Shown here piece by piece: positions 27,927 to 35,494 of a DNA stretch of 38,584 bases (the first letter of the stretch is position 1; each line of letters begins with the position of its first letter). The DNA comes from Magnetococcales bacterium. Lineage in GTDB: Bacteria > Pseudomonadota > Magnetococcia > Magnetococcales > Magnetaquicoccaceae. The DNA is taken from positions 1-38,584 of the forward strand of contig JADGAY010000016.1 in the NCBI GenBank assembly GCA_015231775.1, in the 5' to 3' direction. A model generated the notes under the pieces. That model saw nothing but the letters and a program-made list of their open reading frames with translations. It was not told the origin of the DNA and did not search any database. Both the position numbers and the translations under genes were made by a program.

Positions 27927-29438
27927 ATGGGCGTGGAGCTTCCCAAGATTCTGATCGTCGATGACGAGACCACCAACATTGACGTGTTGGTGGGGCTTCT
28001 GGAAGAGGAGTGCAAGATCGTGGTCGCCAAGAACGGCGAACAGGCGGTCCGGCGCGCCCTGGTCAAGCCCCATCCGGATCTGATCCTGCTCGACATCGTG
28101 TTGCCCGACATCGACGGCTTCGAGGTGTGCCGGCGGTTGAAGGAGAACCCCGAGACCCGCGACATTCCCATCATCTTCATCACCGGCAAGGAGTCGGAAC
28201 AGGATGAAACCCGCGGATTGTCGGTGGGCGCGGTGGATTTCATCCGCAAGCCGTTCAGTCCGGTGGTGGCCCTGGCGCGCATCCAGACCCATCTGGCCCT
28301 GCAACGGCAGAAGGCCCATCTTCTGGCGCTCAACGAACTCAAGAACCGGTTTCTGGCCATGGCGGCCCATGACCTGCGCAATCCCCTCATCTCCATCGCC
28401 GGCCTGAGCGAAATCCTGCTGACCATGCCCCTCGACGAGCAGGAGAAACGCAGTTTCATCCAGTCCATACACGATGTGGCCGGCCAGATGCTCAAGCTGA
28501 TCCACGATCTTCTGGATGTCAGCACCATCGAATCCGGCGCCTTTGCCCTGGAGAAGCGTCCCACCGATCTCGCCACGCTGATTGGCGAGCGGGTGGCGTT
28601 GCTGCGGATCCCCGCGCGGGAGAAGGGGGTGACGATTCGGGATGAGCTTCCGTCGATGGCGCCCGTCGCCCTGGATCCGGACCGGTTTGCCCAGGTGGTC
28701 GATAACCTGGTCGGCAATGCCATCAAGTTCTCGCCGGTCGGGTCCGAGGTCACCGTGCGCTGCGGGTGGCTCCACGATCGCTCTTTCCTTCAGGTGGTCG
28801 ATCAGGGGCCTGGCATTCCGGATGCGGAGCGTCATCGGCTCTTCGGGGTGTTCCAGCGACTGAGCACCCGGCCCACGGCCCAGGAAAAGAGTACCGGACT
28901 GGGGTTGTCCATTGTCAAACGGATCGTCGATGCCCATCATGGTGAGATCGTGGTGGCGAACAATGCCGATCGCGGGGCGATCTTCACCTGTTTCCTCCCG
29001 GAAGGCTCCCGGGAGACCATCGCCATCCGTGCGCGTCCGGCCCTTGCCGCGGGCAAGGCGTTGCGGATGCTGCTGATCGACGACGATCCGGTATTGCGTC
29101 TCATGTATGCCAAGGCGTTTGCCGATGAGGGGTTCGAATGGGTCGGGGAGGCCAGGGATGGACAGGAGGGGGTGTCGCTCTATCAGGCATTGAAACCCGA
29201 TGTGGTGATCTGCGATATTGAGATGCCGGTGATGGATGGATTGGAGACGCTCAAGGCGTTGTTGGCCGTGGATCCCAATGCCTGCGTGATCATTCTGACC
29301 TCCTCCGTGGATCAGGAGAAGTGGACCATCTGCCTGGCCCATGGCGCCCGTTATACCCTGCGCAAGGATACGCCGTTTCCGGAGATCCGTCGCAAGGTGC
29401 TGGAGATCTGGAAGGAATACCAGGGCCGATTTGCTTGA
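27927..29438 (+). CDS. REC-histidine kinase-REC hybrid protein
   Basis: A 503-residue protein. The N-terminal REC has phosphosite 'LLDIVLPDIDG'. HisKA has 'MAAHDLRNPL', a HisKA variant with D in place of E after the His. The ATPase has 'NLVGNAIKFS' (N), 'VVDQGPGIP' (G1) and 'STGLGLSIV' (G2). The C-terminal REC has 'LIDDDP' and 'VICDIEMPVMDG'. There is no sensory or membrane domain, so phosphorylation of the first REC probably controls the kinase. It starts at the ATG at 27927 after GAGGAG, not at the TTG 3 nt earlier. Confidence 0.92.
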   Translation: MGVELPKILIVDDETTNIDVLVGLLEEECKIVVAKNGEQAVRRALVKPHPDLILLDIVLPDIDGFEVCRRLKENPETRDIPIIFITGKESEQDETRGLSVGAVDFIRKPFSPVVALARIQTHLALQRQKAHLLALNELKNRFLAMAAHDLRNPLISIAGLSEILLTMPLDEQEKRSFIQSIHDVAGQMLKLIHDLLDVSTIESGAFALEKRPTDLATLIGERVALLRIPAREKGVTIRDELPSMAPVALDPDRFAQVVDNLVGNAIKFSPVGSEVTVRCGWLHDRSFLQVVDQGPGIPDAERHRLFGVFQRLSTRPTAQEKSTGLGLSIVKRIVDAHHGEIVVANNADRGAIFTCFLPEGSRETIAIRARPALAAGKALRMLLIDDDPVLRLMYAKAFADEGFEWVGEARDGQEGVSLYQALKPDVVICDIEMPVMDGLETLKALLAVDPNACVIILTSSVDQEKWTICLAHGARYTLRKDTPFPEIRRKVLEIWKEYQGRFA

Positions 29439-29488
29439 TACGTTTCGGATGGCCGGCAGGCCTATGCTATCTGACAAGAGACCGCGAC

Positions 29489-32149
29489 ATGCAAGAAACT
29501 CAAGGCAGGATCCTGATAGTCGATGACGAGCGGACGCATCTGGAGACACTGACCGGTCTGCTCGACGGAACCTATCGGACCGTGATGGCCGAGAGCGGCG
29601 CCGAGGCGTTGCGGTTGGTCCGAGAGGATCCCAAGCCCGATCTGATCCTGTTGGATGTCGCCATGCCCGGCATGGATGGTCTGGAGGTGTGCCGATGTCT
29701 CAAGGCCGATCCGGAAACCCGCGGGATCACGGTGATCTTCGTGGCCGAGCGGGATCGAACCGAGGATGAGGATATCGGGCTCTCCCTGGGCGCGGTGGAT
29801 TATCTGTTCAAGCCGATCCGCCCCGCGCTTTTGCGCGCGCGCGTGCGCAACCACATGGCTCTGGCCGATCAGAGCCGGGTGCTGGAGCGCCAGGTGGCCG
29901 AACGCACCCAGGCCCTGGAGCAGGCCAAGGAGGCGTTGCGCTCCTCCATGGGCAATCTCCTGACCATCCGGGTGGGGCCGGGGGTCTATTGGCTGCAGAT
30001 TCCCGAGGCCGGACTCTTCATCCTGTGCGGCTGTCCCAGCGAGGTGGTCAAGCTTCTGATGCACAAGGGTCTCAACGCCCCGGCCATCAAGAACGGGGTC
30101 CACTTCGAGACCGGTCCGAACGTGATCCTTCTGTCGGATCTGTTGATGCAGAACGGCGGCTTCTCCAACATGGCCGAGTTCCCGGTGTTGCAGATGCTCT
30201 ACCGGCAGGGGATGATCCTGCCGGGTCATCCGAACAACACCGGGGTCAAACCGATGTTGATGGGCGCGGAGGATCAGGTCACGGCGCAGTTGGCCTATAT
30301 CCACCGTGGGAACTACGGACTCTCCCGCGAGGAGCTTGAAGAGTCCGGCGTGGACGCCGAGAGCGTCGAGATGATGATGCGCATCAAGCTGCAGTTCGCC
30401 TTCGGGCGGATTCGCGAGCCCTCGGAGTTTCTCGATACCCTGGTGGTCACGGACAAACCCAGGGAGATCCGCAATGGCGCGACCATCCAGCGGGTGGGTT
30501 CCAACCGTTTTCGCATCGCCTTTCGCGATGAGAGCGCCGAGATCGATCTGAATCTGCCCAAGGATACGGTCTACAAATCCCCCTATCCGTTGGGATTCCA
30601 TCGGGTGCCGCGCCACTACTTCGCGGTGCTGCACACCGGCGAGGGGGATGGCTGGGATCCGGAGCGTCCCAGCATGAGCAGCGTGCTGATGTTCCAGGGG
30701 CGGTTCTACCTCATCGATGCCATCCCCGGCGTGCTCAACGTGCTGACCGCCATGGGCATCGACATCAGCGAGGTGGAGGGTATCTTCCACACCCACGCCC
30801 ACGACGATCACTTCGCCGGTCTTCCGGCCCTGATCCAGACCGATCGTCGCCTCAAGTATTACGCCACCCCCATGGTCCGCTCGTCGGTGGCCAAGAAACT
30901 GGCCGCGCTCATGTCCTTTGACGAGGACAAGTTCAACCAGTTCTTCGAGATCCACGATCTGGAGTTCGATGTCTGGAACCAGTGCGGGGGGTTGGAGGTG
31001 CGCCCGATCTACTCGCCCCACCCGGTGGAGACCTCGCTTCTGCTCTTTCGCACCCTGGCCGAGGATGGCTACCGCACCTATGGCCACTGGACCGATCTGA
31101 CCTCCTTCTCGGTACTCGACCGGATGACCAATCCGGGACCGTTCGCGGTCCCCAGGGAGCAGATCGAGCGCATCAAGGCGAGTTACCACTTCCCGGCGGA
31201 TCTGAAAAAGCTCGACGTCGGCGGCGGGATGATCCACGGCATGGCCCAGGACTTCAAGGGCGATCCCTCCGGACGGCGCATCCTGGCCCATCTCTCCCGC
31301 GATCTGACCACCGAGGAGATGGAGATTGGCTCGGAGTCCACCTTCGGCGCCATGGATATCCTGATTCCGGGTGAGCAGGACTACCGTCGGCAGCGGGCCT
31401 TCTACTATCTGCGCGACCTCTTCCCGGAGATCTCCCACGACGACATCCGCATGCTGATCAACGGGCCGATCATCAAGTACAACGCCGGCTCGTTCATACG
31501 CTGGGAGTCGGATGCCCACGATTTCGTGGAGATGACCATCTGCGGGGATATCGTCTACCTGGATGCCGATTTCGGCATTCGTTACCATTTGGGTTTCGGC
31601 TCGTTCATGGGGTTGCAGAGGATCTTTCCGGAGATCCAGTCCGACGAGGGTGGGTATCGTTCGGTCTCTCACAGCGCGGTGTTGCGGATTCCCAGCCGGA
31701 TGTTGCGGATCTTTTTGCAAAACCGTGGGCTGTACGCCAGCCTGGCCGGGGTGTTGGAGCAGATCCGCTTCCTGCGGCACACCTGGCTGTTCGGGGAACA
31801 GACCTCCTTCGTCTTCCTGGCCACCCTCACCCGCCATATCGAGACGATCCGCGAGGAACGGGGGGCCTGGATCGAAATCACCGAGGATCCGCCGGCGTTG
31901 TGGCTGGTCTCCTCGGGTCGGGTGGCGATGTGCGATGGGACGGGCGCGGTCGTGGGGGTGATCGAGGCCGGGGGATTCTTCGGCGAATGGGCCTATTTGA
32001 ATTCAGGGCGTTGTCCGTGGCGCTTCCGGATGGAGGAGTCCGGCGATCTGGTGCGCTTGTCGTGGCCTGGCCTGCTGGATGCGCCGATCATCCATTGGAA
32101 GATGCTCGAGACCCTTCAGAAGCGCGCCAGCCTCGCTCAGCCTTCGTGA
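29489..32149 (+). CDS. REC-metallo-beta-lactamase fold-cyclic-nucleotide-binding-like response regulator
   Basis: An 886-residue protein. The REC domain (1-125) has phosphosite 'LLDVAMPGMDG', but the usual Thr is Ala ('VIFVAER'). A coiled coil follows (about 125-155). A long region then starts like an MBL fold ('GPGVYWLQIPEAGLFILCGCP') and holds a large insertion before the metal motif HTHAHDDH (434-441, HxHxDH). Further candidate ligands are in 'SPHPVETS', 'GHWTDLTS' and 'GGGMIHG'. The last 110 or so residues resemble a cyclic-nucleotide-binding domain ('FFGEWAYLNSGR'), with Cys after the phosphate-binding Arg. The frame is open to 29321; the ATG at 29489 gives a normal REC start. MBL-fold di-iron ODP proteins sense oxygen in some chemotaxis systems, so sensor or hydrolase are both possible. 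Confidence 0.85.
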   Translation: MQETQGRILIVDDERTHLETLTGLLDGTYRTVMAESGAEALRLVREDPKPDLILLDVAMPGMDGLEVCRCLKADPETRGITVIFVAERDRTEDEDIGLSLGAVDYLFKPIRPALLRARVRNHMALADQSRVLERQVAERTQALEQAKEALRSSMGNLLTIRVGPGVYWLQIPEAGLFILCGCPSEVVKLLMHKGLNAPAIKNGVHFETGPNVILLSDLLMQNGGFSNMAEFPVLQMLYRQGMILPGHPNNTGVKPMLMGAEDQVTAQLAYIHRGNYGLSREELEESGVDAESVEMMMRIKLQFAFGRIREPSEFLDTLVVTDKPREIRNGATIQRVGSNRFRIAFRDESAEIDLNLPKDTVYKSPYPLGFHRVPRHYFAVLHTGEGDGWDPERPSMSSVLMFQGRFYLIDAIPGVLNVLTAMGIDISEVEGIFHTHAHDDHFAGLPALIQTDRRLKYYATPMVRSSVAKKLAALMSFDEDKFNQFFEIHDLEFDVWNQCGGLEVRPIYSPHPVETSLLLFRTLAEDGYRTYGHWTDLTSFSVLDRMTNPGPFAVPREQIERIKASYHFPADLKKLDVGGGMIHGMAQDFKGDPSGRRILAHLSRDLTTEEMEIGSESTFGAMDILIPGEQDYRRQRAFYYLRDLFPEISHDDIRMLINGPIIKYNAGSFIRWESDAHDFVEMTICGDIVYLDADFGIRYHLGFGSFMGLQRIFPEIQSDEGGYRSVSHSAVLRIPSRMLRIFLQNRGLYASLAGVLEQIRFLRHTWLFGEQTSFVFLATLTRHIETIREERGAWIEITEDPPALWLVSSGRVAMCDGTGAVVGVIEAGGFFGEWAYLNSGRCPWRFRMEESGDLVRLSWPGLLDAPIIHWKMLETLQKRASLAQPS

Positions 32150-32161
32150 TATGGAGTTGAA

Positions 32162-32812
32162 ATGACCACGCCGTTGTTGCTCGACGAGGTCGAGGAAGAT
32201 GCCTTCAAGGAGTTGTTCAATTTGAGCTTCGGCACCACCGCCGCCACCTTGAGCGAGATGGTGGATGCGGAGATCGCGTTGTCGGTGCCCAGTTTTTGCA
32301 GACTCTCCCCCCGTTCACTGCTCATGCAAATCCATCGGCTGTTCGGTGACTCGATCGGACTGGTGGGCATGCGTTACCAGTTCATCTTCCCCTCCGAACA
32401 GGTGGTGCCGGGCATGGCGGTGTTGCTGGTGCGGGCCACGGATCTGGCGCTGTTTCTCGAGGCCTTGCATGGGGATGCCATTCCCGTGGAGATGATCGGG
32501 CAGATCGAGGCCGATTCCATGCAACTGGCCGGGGATGTGCTGCTTTATACCTGTGCCAGCAGTTTGAGCGCGCTTTTGGAGTCGGATATCGATTGTCAGA
32601 GACCGTTCTTCTTTCGTGGGGATCCGGAAGCGTTGTCGATTCAACTGGGTTTGGCGGAACGAGACGAGAGCCACGATCTGCTGATGTTGCGGGTGGATTT
32701 CTTCATGACCGGCAAGGGGGTGTCCGGTGCCTTGTTGACCTGGATGGATGGGGATGGATTGCCGTTTTTGAAGACGGAGATCGATCATTTCATTGCCACC
32801 CACATGTCTTGA
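32162..32812 (+). CDS. second CheC-family phosphatase, one site degenerate
   Basis: A 216-residue CheC-type protein. The first active site is an exact consensus ('DAFKELFN', then Pro after 22 residues). The second, 'DSMQLAGD', lacks both the Glu and the Asn. It would therefore be a one-site CheY-phosphate phosphatase. The next gene is cheD, and CheC and CheD usually bind each other. The start is the ATG at 32162 with GGAG 6 nt upstream; it lies 12 nt after the MBL protein stop. Confidence 0.85.
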   Translation: MTTPLLLDEVEEDAFKELFNLSFGTTAATLSEMVDAEIALSVPSFCRLSPRSLLMQIHRLFGDSIGLVGMRYQFIFPSEQVVPGMAVLLVRATDLALFLEALHGDAIPVEMIGQIEADSMQLAGDVLLYTCASSLSALLESDIDCQRPFFFRGDPEALSIQLGLAERDESHDLLMLRVDFFMTGKGVSGALLTWMDGDGLPFLKTEIDHFIATHMS

Positions 32813-32830
32813 TGCGCGTCGTTCTTCTCC

Positions 32831-33352
32831 ATGGAGATCATCCGTCTCGATCCTGGGGAACTCTACATCGGCACCGCCTCCGCCGAGGTGCATACCATTC
32901 TGGGTTCTTGCGTTTCTATCATTTTCTTCCATGAACGGCTCAAATTGGGCGCGATCTGCCATGGTCGCAAGCCCGATCATGCGTGCCGGCCCGCCTCCAC
33001 GGGGTTGAAGGTGTGTCGCGAGTTGGGCGATCATGTGCGTTGTTCGTTGGAGTTCATGCTGGCCTGGTTCGACACGCGCGGGGTGCCACGATCGGAGTTG
33101 GAGGTCAAGTTGTTCGGTGGGGCGATGATGTTCGCCAATCCGTTGGGGGGCGGATCCGGTCTGGGGATGGGCAAGCGCAACATCGACACGGCCATGGAGT
33201 TCATTCGTACCCGGCGGTTGCATTTGACCGCCTCGGACGTGGGTGGGCCGTGGGCCAGACAGATCGTCTTCTTCACCGATACCGGGGAGATCCGGTTGAA
33301 AAGAATTCGCAAGTCGGCCCAGGAGTTGGACGGTTTGGAGGAGTTGTGTTGA
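32831..33352 (+). CDS. cheD: chemoreceptor glutamine deamidase CheD
   Basis: A 173-residue CheD. The catalytic Cys is C27 in 'ILGSCVSI' and the catalytic His is H44 in 'AICHGRKP', the same positions as in the characterised Thermotoga enzyme. 'VKLFGGAMMF' and 'GKRNIDTAMEFI' are family motifs. CheD deamidates receptor glutamines and is held or released by CheC. No receptor gene lies nearby. The stop runs straight into a G7 tract (GAGGGGGGGAG). Confidence 0.92.
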   Translation: MEIIRLDPGELYIGTASAEVHTILGSCVSIIFFHERLKLGAICHGRKPDHACRPASTGLKVCRELGDHVRCSLEFMLAWFDTRGVPRSELEVKLFGGAMMFANPLGGGSGLGMGKRNIDTAMEFIRTRRLHLTASDVGGPWARQIVFFTDTGEIRLKRIRKSAQELDGLEELC

Positions 33353-33415
33353 GGGGGGGAGTGGTCGCCTCCGCTTCCCAGCAATCATTCGATTTCATCT
33401 GAAACGGAATACGCC

Positions 33416-34150
33416 ATGTTGAAACTCGGTGTGAACATCGATCATGTGGCCACGGTGCGTCAGGCGCGGGGAAGCCGCTATCCGGATCCGGTGGAGGCGG
33501 CATTGGTGGCGGAACGGGCTGGCGCGGACGGCATCACCGTCCATCTGCGCGAGGATCGGCGCCACATCCAGGATCGGGATGTCAAGCTGCTTCTGGAGTT
33601 GTCCCAGACCAAGGTCAACCTGGAGATGGCCGCCAGCGACGAGATGGTGGCCCTGGCCTGCAAACTGCGTCCGGCGGACTGCTGTCTGGTGCCGGAAAAA
33701 CGGGCCGAGTTGACCACCGAGGGTGGCTTGGACATCCTGGCCAACAAAGATGCGGTGCGCCGGGCCACGGACGCCCTCTCCCAGGTTGGGATACGGGTGT
33801 CGCTGTTCATCGATCCGGATCCCGAGCAGATTCGCGCCGCGGTGGCGGTGGGCGCGCCGGTGGTGGAGTTGCATACCGGCGCCTATGCCGAGTGTCACGA
33901 CGAGGGACGGCGCGAGGAGGCGTTGAGCCGCATCCGCCTGGCCGTGGAGGTGGCTAAGGCGCGTGGGTTGATGGTGAACGCCGGACATGGGTTGCACTAC
34001 CACAACGTGCAGCCGATTGCCGCGATTCCCGGCCTGACCGAATTGAACATCGGCCATGCGATCATCGCGCGGGCCCTGTTCGATGGCATGGAAGGGGCGG
34101 TGCGCGAGATGAAGCGGTTGATGCTGGAAGCCGCGGGCTGGCGGAGGTGA
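33416..34150 (+). CDS. pdxJ: pyridoxine 5'-phosphate synthase
   Basis: PdxJ joins 3-amino-2-oxopropyl phosphate and 1-deoxyxylulose 5-phosphate in the DXP-dependent vitamin B6 pathway. It is a 244-residue TIM barrel. Family signatures include '[16 protein letters not shown]' at the N terminus, '[15 protein letters not shown]', 'ELHTGAYAE' and '[11 protein letters not shown]'. The stop overlaps the acpS start by 4 nt (GTGA), a pair conserved in many proteobacteria. It is separated from cheD by 63 nt and is probably unrelated to the signalling genes. Confidence 0.97.
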   Translation: MLKLGVNIDHVATVRQARGSRYPDPVEAALVAERAGADGITVHLREDRRHIQDRDVKLLLELSQTKVNLEMAASDEMVALACKLRPADCCLVPEKRAELTTEGGLDILANKDAVRRATDALSQVGIRVSLFIDPDPEQIRAAVAVGAPVVELHTGAYAECHDEGRREEALSRIRLAVEVAKARGLMVNAGHGLHYHNVQPIAAIPGLTELNIGHAIIARALFDGMEGAVREMKRLMLEAAGWRR

Positions 34151-34563
34151 TTCTGGGGATCGGTACCGATCTGGTGGAGATCGCCCGGATCGGCAAGGCT
34201 CTGGAACGTCATCCGGAGCGGTTCGCAGCCAAGGTCTTCACCGACGCGGAGCGACAAGCGTGCGCGCGGCGTCAGGAGACGGCCTGCCTGGCCAAACGTT
34301 TTGCCGCCAAGGAGGCGATGGCCAAGGCGTTGGGCACCGGGATGCGCGATGGGGTGTGGTTCACCGGCATGGAGGTGGAGAACGATCCGTTGGGACGTCC
34401 CACGTTGCGGGTGAACGGCGAGACGGCGCGGCGGTTGGAGACGTTGCGGGACCGGTCTGGGGCGCAAAAGGTGGTGATTCATCTCTCCCTGGCCGATGAG
34501 GGCGGCTTTGCGCTGGCCCATGTGGTGTTGGAAGGGGTGACATCCTCTGCGCCCGTGTGTTGA
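34147..34563 (+). CDS. acpS: holo-[acyl-carrier-protein] synthase
   Basis: AcpS transfers 4'-phosphopantetheine from CoA to acyl carrier protein. The 138-residue length is normal. Family motifs are '[12 protein letters not shown]' (with the Mg-binding Asp) and '[18 protein letters not shown]' (with the catalytic Glu). It starts with the GTG at 34147, overlapping the pdxJ stop. The last 10 or so residues extend slightly past the usual end. Confidence 0.97.
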   Translation: MILGIGTDLVEIARIGKALERHPERFAAKVFTDAERQACARRQETACLAKRFAAKEAMAKALGTGMRDGVWFTGMEVENDPLGRPTLRVNGETARRLETLRDRSGAQKVVIHLSLADEGGFALAHVVLEGVTSSAPVC

Positions 34564-35031
34564 CCTGTTTGGCGCCCATTGGTTCGTTCCTGGTTGATCA
34601 CTGTTTCGTTACAGGGTGTCCCTTTCCAGAGGCAGGGCGTTCCTTCCGTCACGCTGCCCGGCACGACCGTGGAACTTCCGAAGGTAGGTCCACGGACGGG
34701 GGTGTGGGGGCTCTCCCCCCATCATGCCCGTTACCCCATCTTCCTGGCTCCTGTTCTGGAGCGAAATGTTTCCAACGTTTGGTGGTGTTCACGGTTTTGA
34801 GCGCACGCGAAAATTTTTCGTTCTCCACGGCATTCTTGTAAAAAAAATCACCACCACCTGTTAACTGATTGATCATCAATTGTTTCTATTTAAGAATTTG
34901 CTGATGGATTTTATATTGCAGTGCAAAATCAATGAAAATTTTGCACCAGTCGGAAAGCGGATTTTTCTCGACCTTCTATGCTAATTCATTGATTTTTTTA
35001 ATAATAATCGATATTTTCAATCTTGGCACGT
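34564..35031. other. gene-free, AT-rich stretch after acpS
   Basis: No credible gene is seen. A long imperfect G/C-rich hairpin lies at 34696-34731 (arms ACGGG and CCCGT, with CTCT between G5 and C6 runs). From about 34800 the DNA becomes strongly AT-rich, unlike its surroundings, with A and T tracts and several short palindromes. It leads into the FNR-type box and the hairpin array. Confidence 0.5.
34921..34946. promoter_or_regulatory. inverted repeat in AT-rich region
   Basis: GTGCAAAAT (34921-34929) and ATTTTGCAC (34938-34946) are perfect 9-bp arms around 8 nt. TATATT lies just upstream (34912-34917). It could be an operator. Confidence 0.4.
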
Positions 35032-35051
35032 GATTTGATATTTATCAAATC
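35032..35051. promoter_or_regulatory. FNR-type binding site upstream of the hairpin array
   Basis: The core TTGAT-ATTT-ATCAA (35035-35048) is a perfect match to the FNR consensus, inside a larger palindrome GATTTGATA-TT-TATCAAATC. If class II (centre at -41.5), the start would be near 35083, and TACGGA at 35071-35076 would be the -10, which is weak. It points to oxygen-dependent control of the array downstream. Confidence 0.6.
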
Positions 35052-35149
35052 AAGGAACAAGCGTAAGAACTACGGATGGTTCAAGCTTTTGTGCGGCAGT
35101 GAGCATGTGCCGTGGCAGTTGTGATGCAGCAGTAGAAGTGGAAGGAACT

Positions 35150-35215
35150 GGGCCAGGTTCGCGCATGGCCCGGATCAAGGGTTGGATACCCTCCCCCCCA
35201 TCCAACCCTTGATCC
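35150..35215 (+). repeat. hairpin array unit 1
   Basis: Hairpin A has 6-bp arms GGGCCA (35150-35155) and TGGCCC (35166-35171). Hairpin B has perfect 16-bp arms (35172-35187, 35200-35215) with loop ACCCTCCCCCCC. C-rich sequence without a T tract follows. Confidence 0.75.
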
Positions 35216-35260
35216 TCCTCTCCTCCTTGAAAAGGGGAGTATGAAAACAAATTTCGAGAA

Positions 35261-35325
35261 GGGACGCTAGCCGTCCCGACCAAGGGTCGGCCTCCCCCCC
35301 CTCAAGCTGACCCTTGGTTCTTTTT
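35261..35325 (+). terminator. hairpin array unit 2 with T tract
   Basis: Hairpin A has 6-bp arms GGGACG (35261-35266) and CGTCCC (35272-35277). Hairpin B has 13-bp arms (35279-35291, 35306-35318) with one G-T pair and loop CTCCCCCCCCTCAA. TTTTT follows at 35321-35325. Confidence 0.75.
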
Positions 35326-35334
35326 CATGGCAAT

Positions 35335-35399
35335 GGGACGCTGGACGTCCCAACCAAGGGTCGGCCTCCCCCCCCTCAAGCTGACCCTTGGTACTTTTT
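35335..35399 (+). terminator. hairpin array unit 3 with T tract, 74 bp after unit 2
   Basis: It repeats unit 2 at a 74-bp period. Hairpin A is 35335-35340/35346-35351 with a different 5-nt loop. Hairpin B is 35353-35365/35380-35392 with the same C-rich loop. TTTTT lies at 35395-35399. Confidence 0.75.
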
Positions 35400-35409
35400 C
35401 ATCAAGACC

Positions 35410-35481
35410 GAGGCGTGGTTCGTCCATGCCTCCTCCAGGGATCCGGCCTCCCCCCCCTCAAGCCGGATCCCTGCTTTTTTT
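35410..35481 (+). terminator. hairpin array unit 4 with T tract
   Basis: Hairpin A has 9-bp arms (35410-35418, 35424-35432) with one wobble pair and loop TTCGT. Hairpin B has perfect 12-bp arms (CAGGGATCCGGC 35436-35447, 35462-35473), a stem unlike units 2 and 3, but the identical loop. Seven Ts follow (35475-35481). It lies 14 nt from the convergent rnhB stop. Confidence 0.8.
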
Positions 35482-35494
35482 ACCGATCCCCCTC

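Larger units (their letters stand above)
35083..35481 (+). ncRNA. tandem double-hairpin RNA array with conserved C-rich loops
   Basis: Four tandem units are seen. Each has a short hairpin (A) followed by a 12- to 16-bp hairpin (B) with a C-rich loop. In units 2, 3 and 4 the B loop is the same 14 nt, CTCCCCCCCCTCAA, while the stems of units 2/3 and 4 differ. Each of these three is followed by 5-7 Ts, so they are terminator-like on the plus strand. Unit 1 has a shorter C-rich loop and no T tract. C-rich loops in small RNAs often pair with G-rich ribosome binding sites. The 5' end at 35083 is only inferred from the FNR box. No known RNA family is recognised. Confidence 0.55.

Noticed and set aside
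34579-34800. A 73-codon ORF after acpS
   Set aside because: No ribosome binding site, no family signature, and it crosses an imperfect GC-rich hairpin.
34564-35171. A tRNA or other structured housekeeping RNA in the gene-free stretch
   Set aside because: I looked for a T-loop (GGTTCGA-like) with matching acceptor arms and found none.
35261-35399. A short CRISPR-like repeat (74-bp period)
   Set aside because: Only two similar units, no unique spacers of constant length and no cas genes; the hairpins and T tracts fit terminator-like RNA instead.
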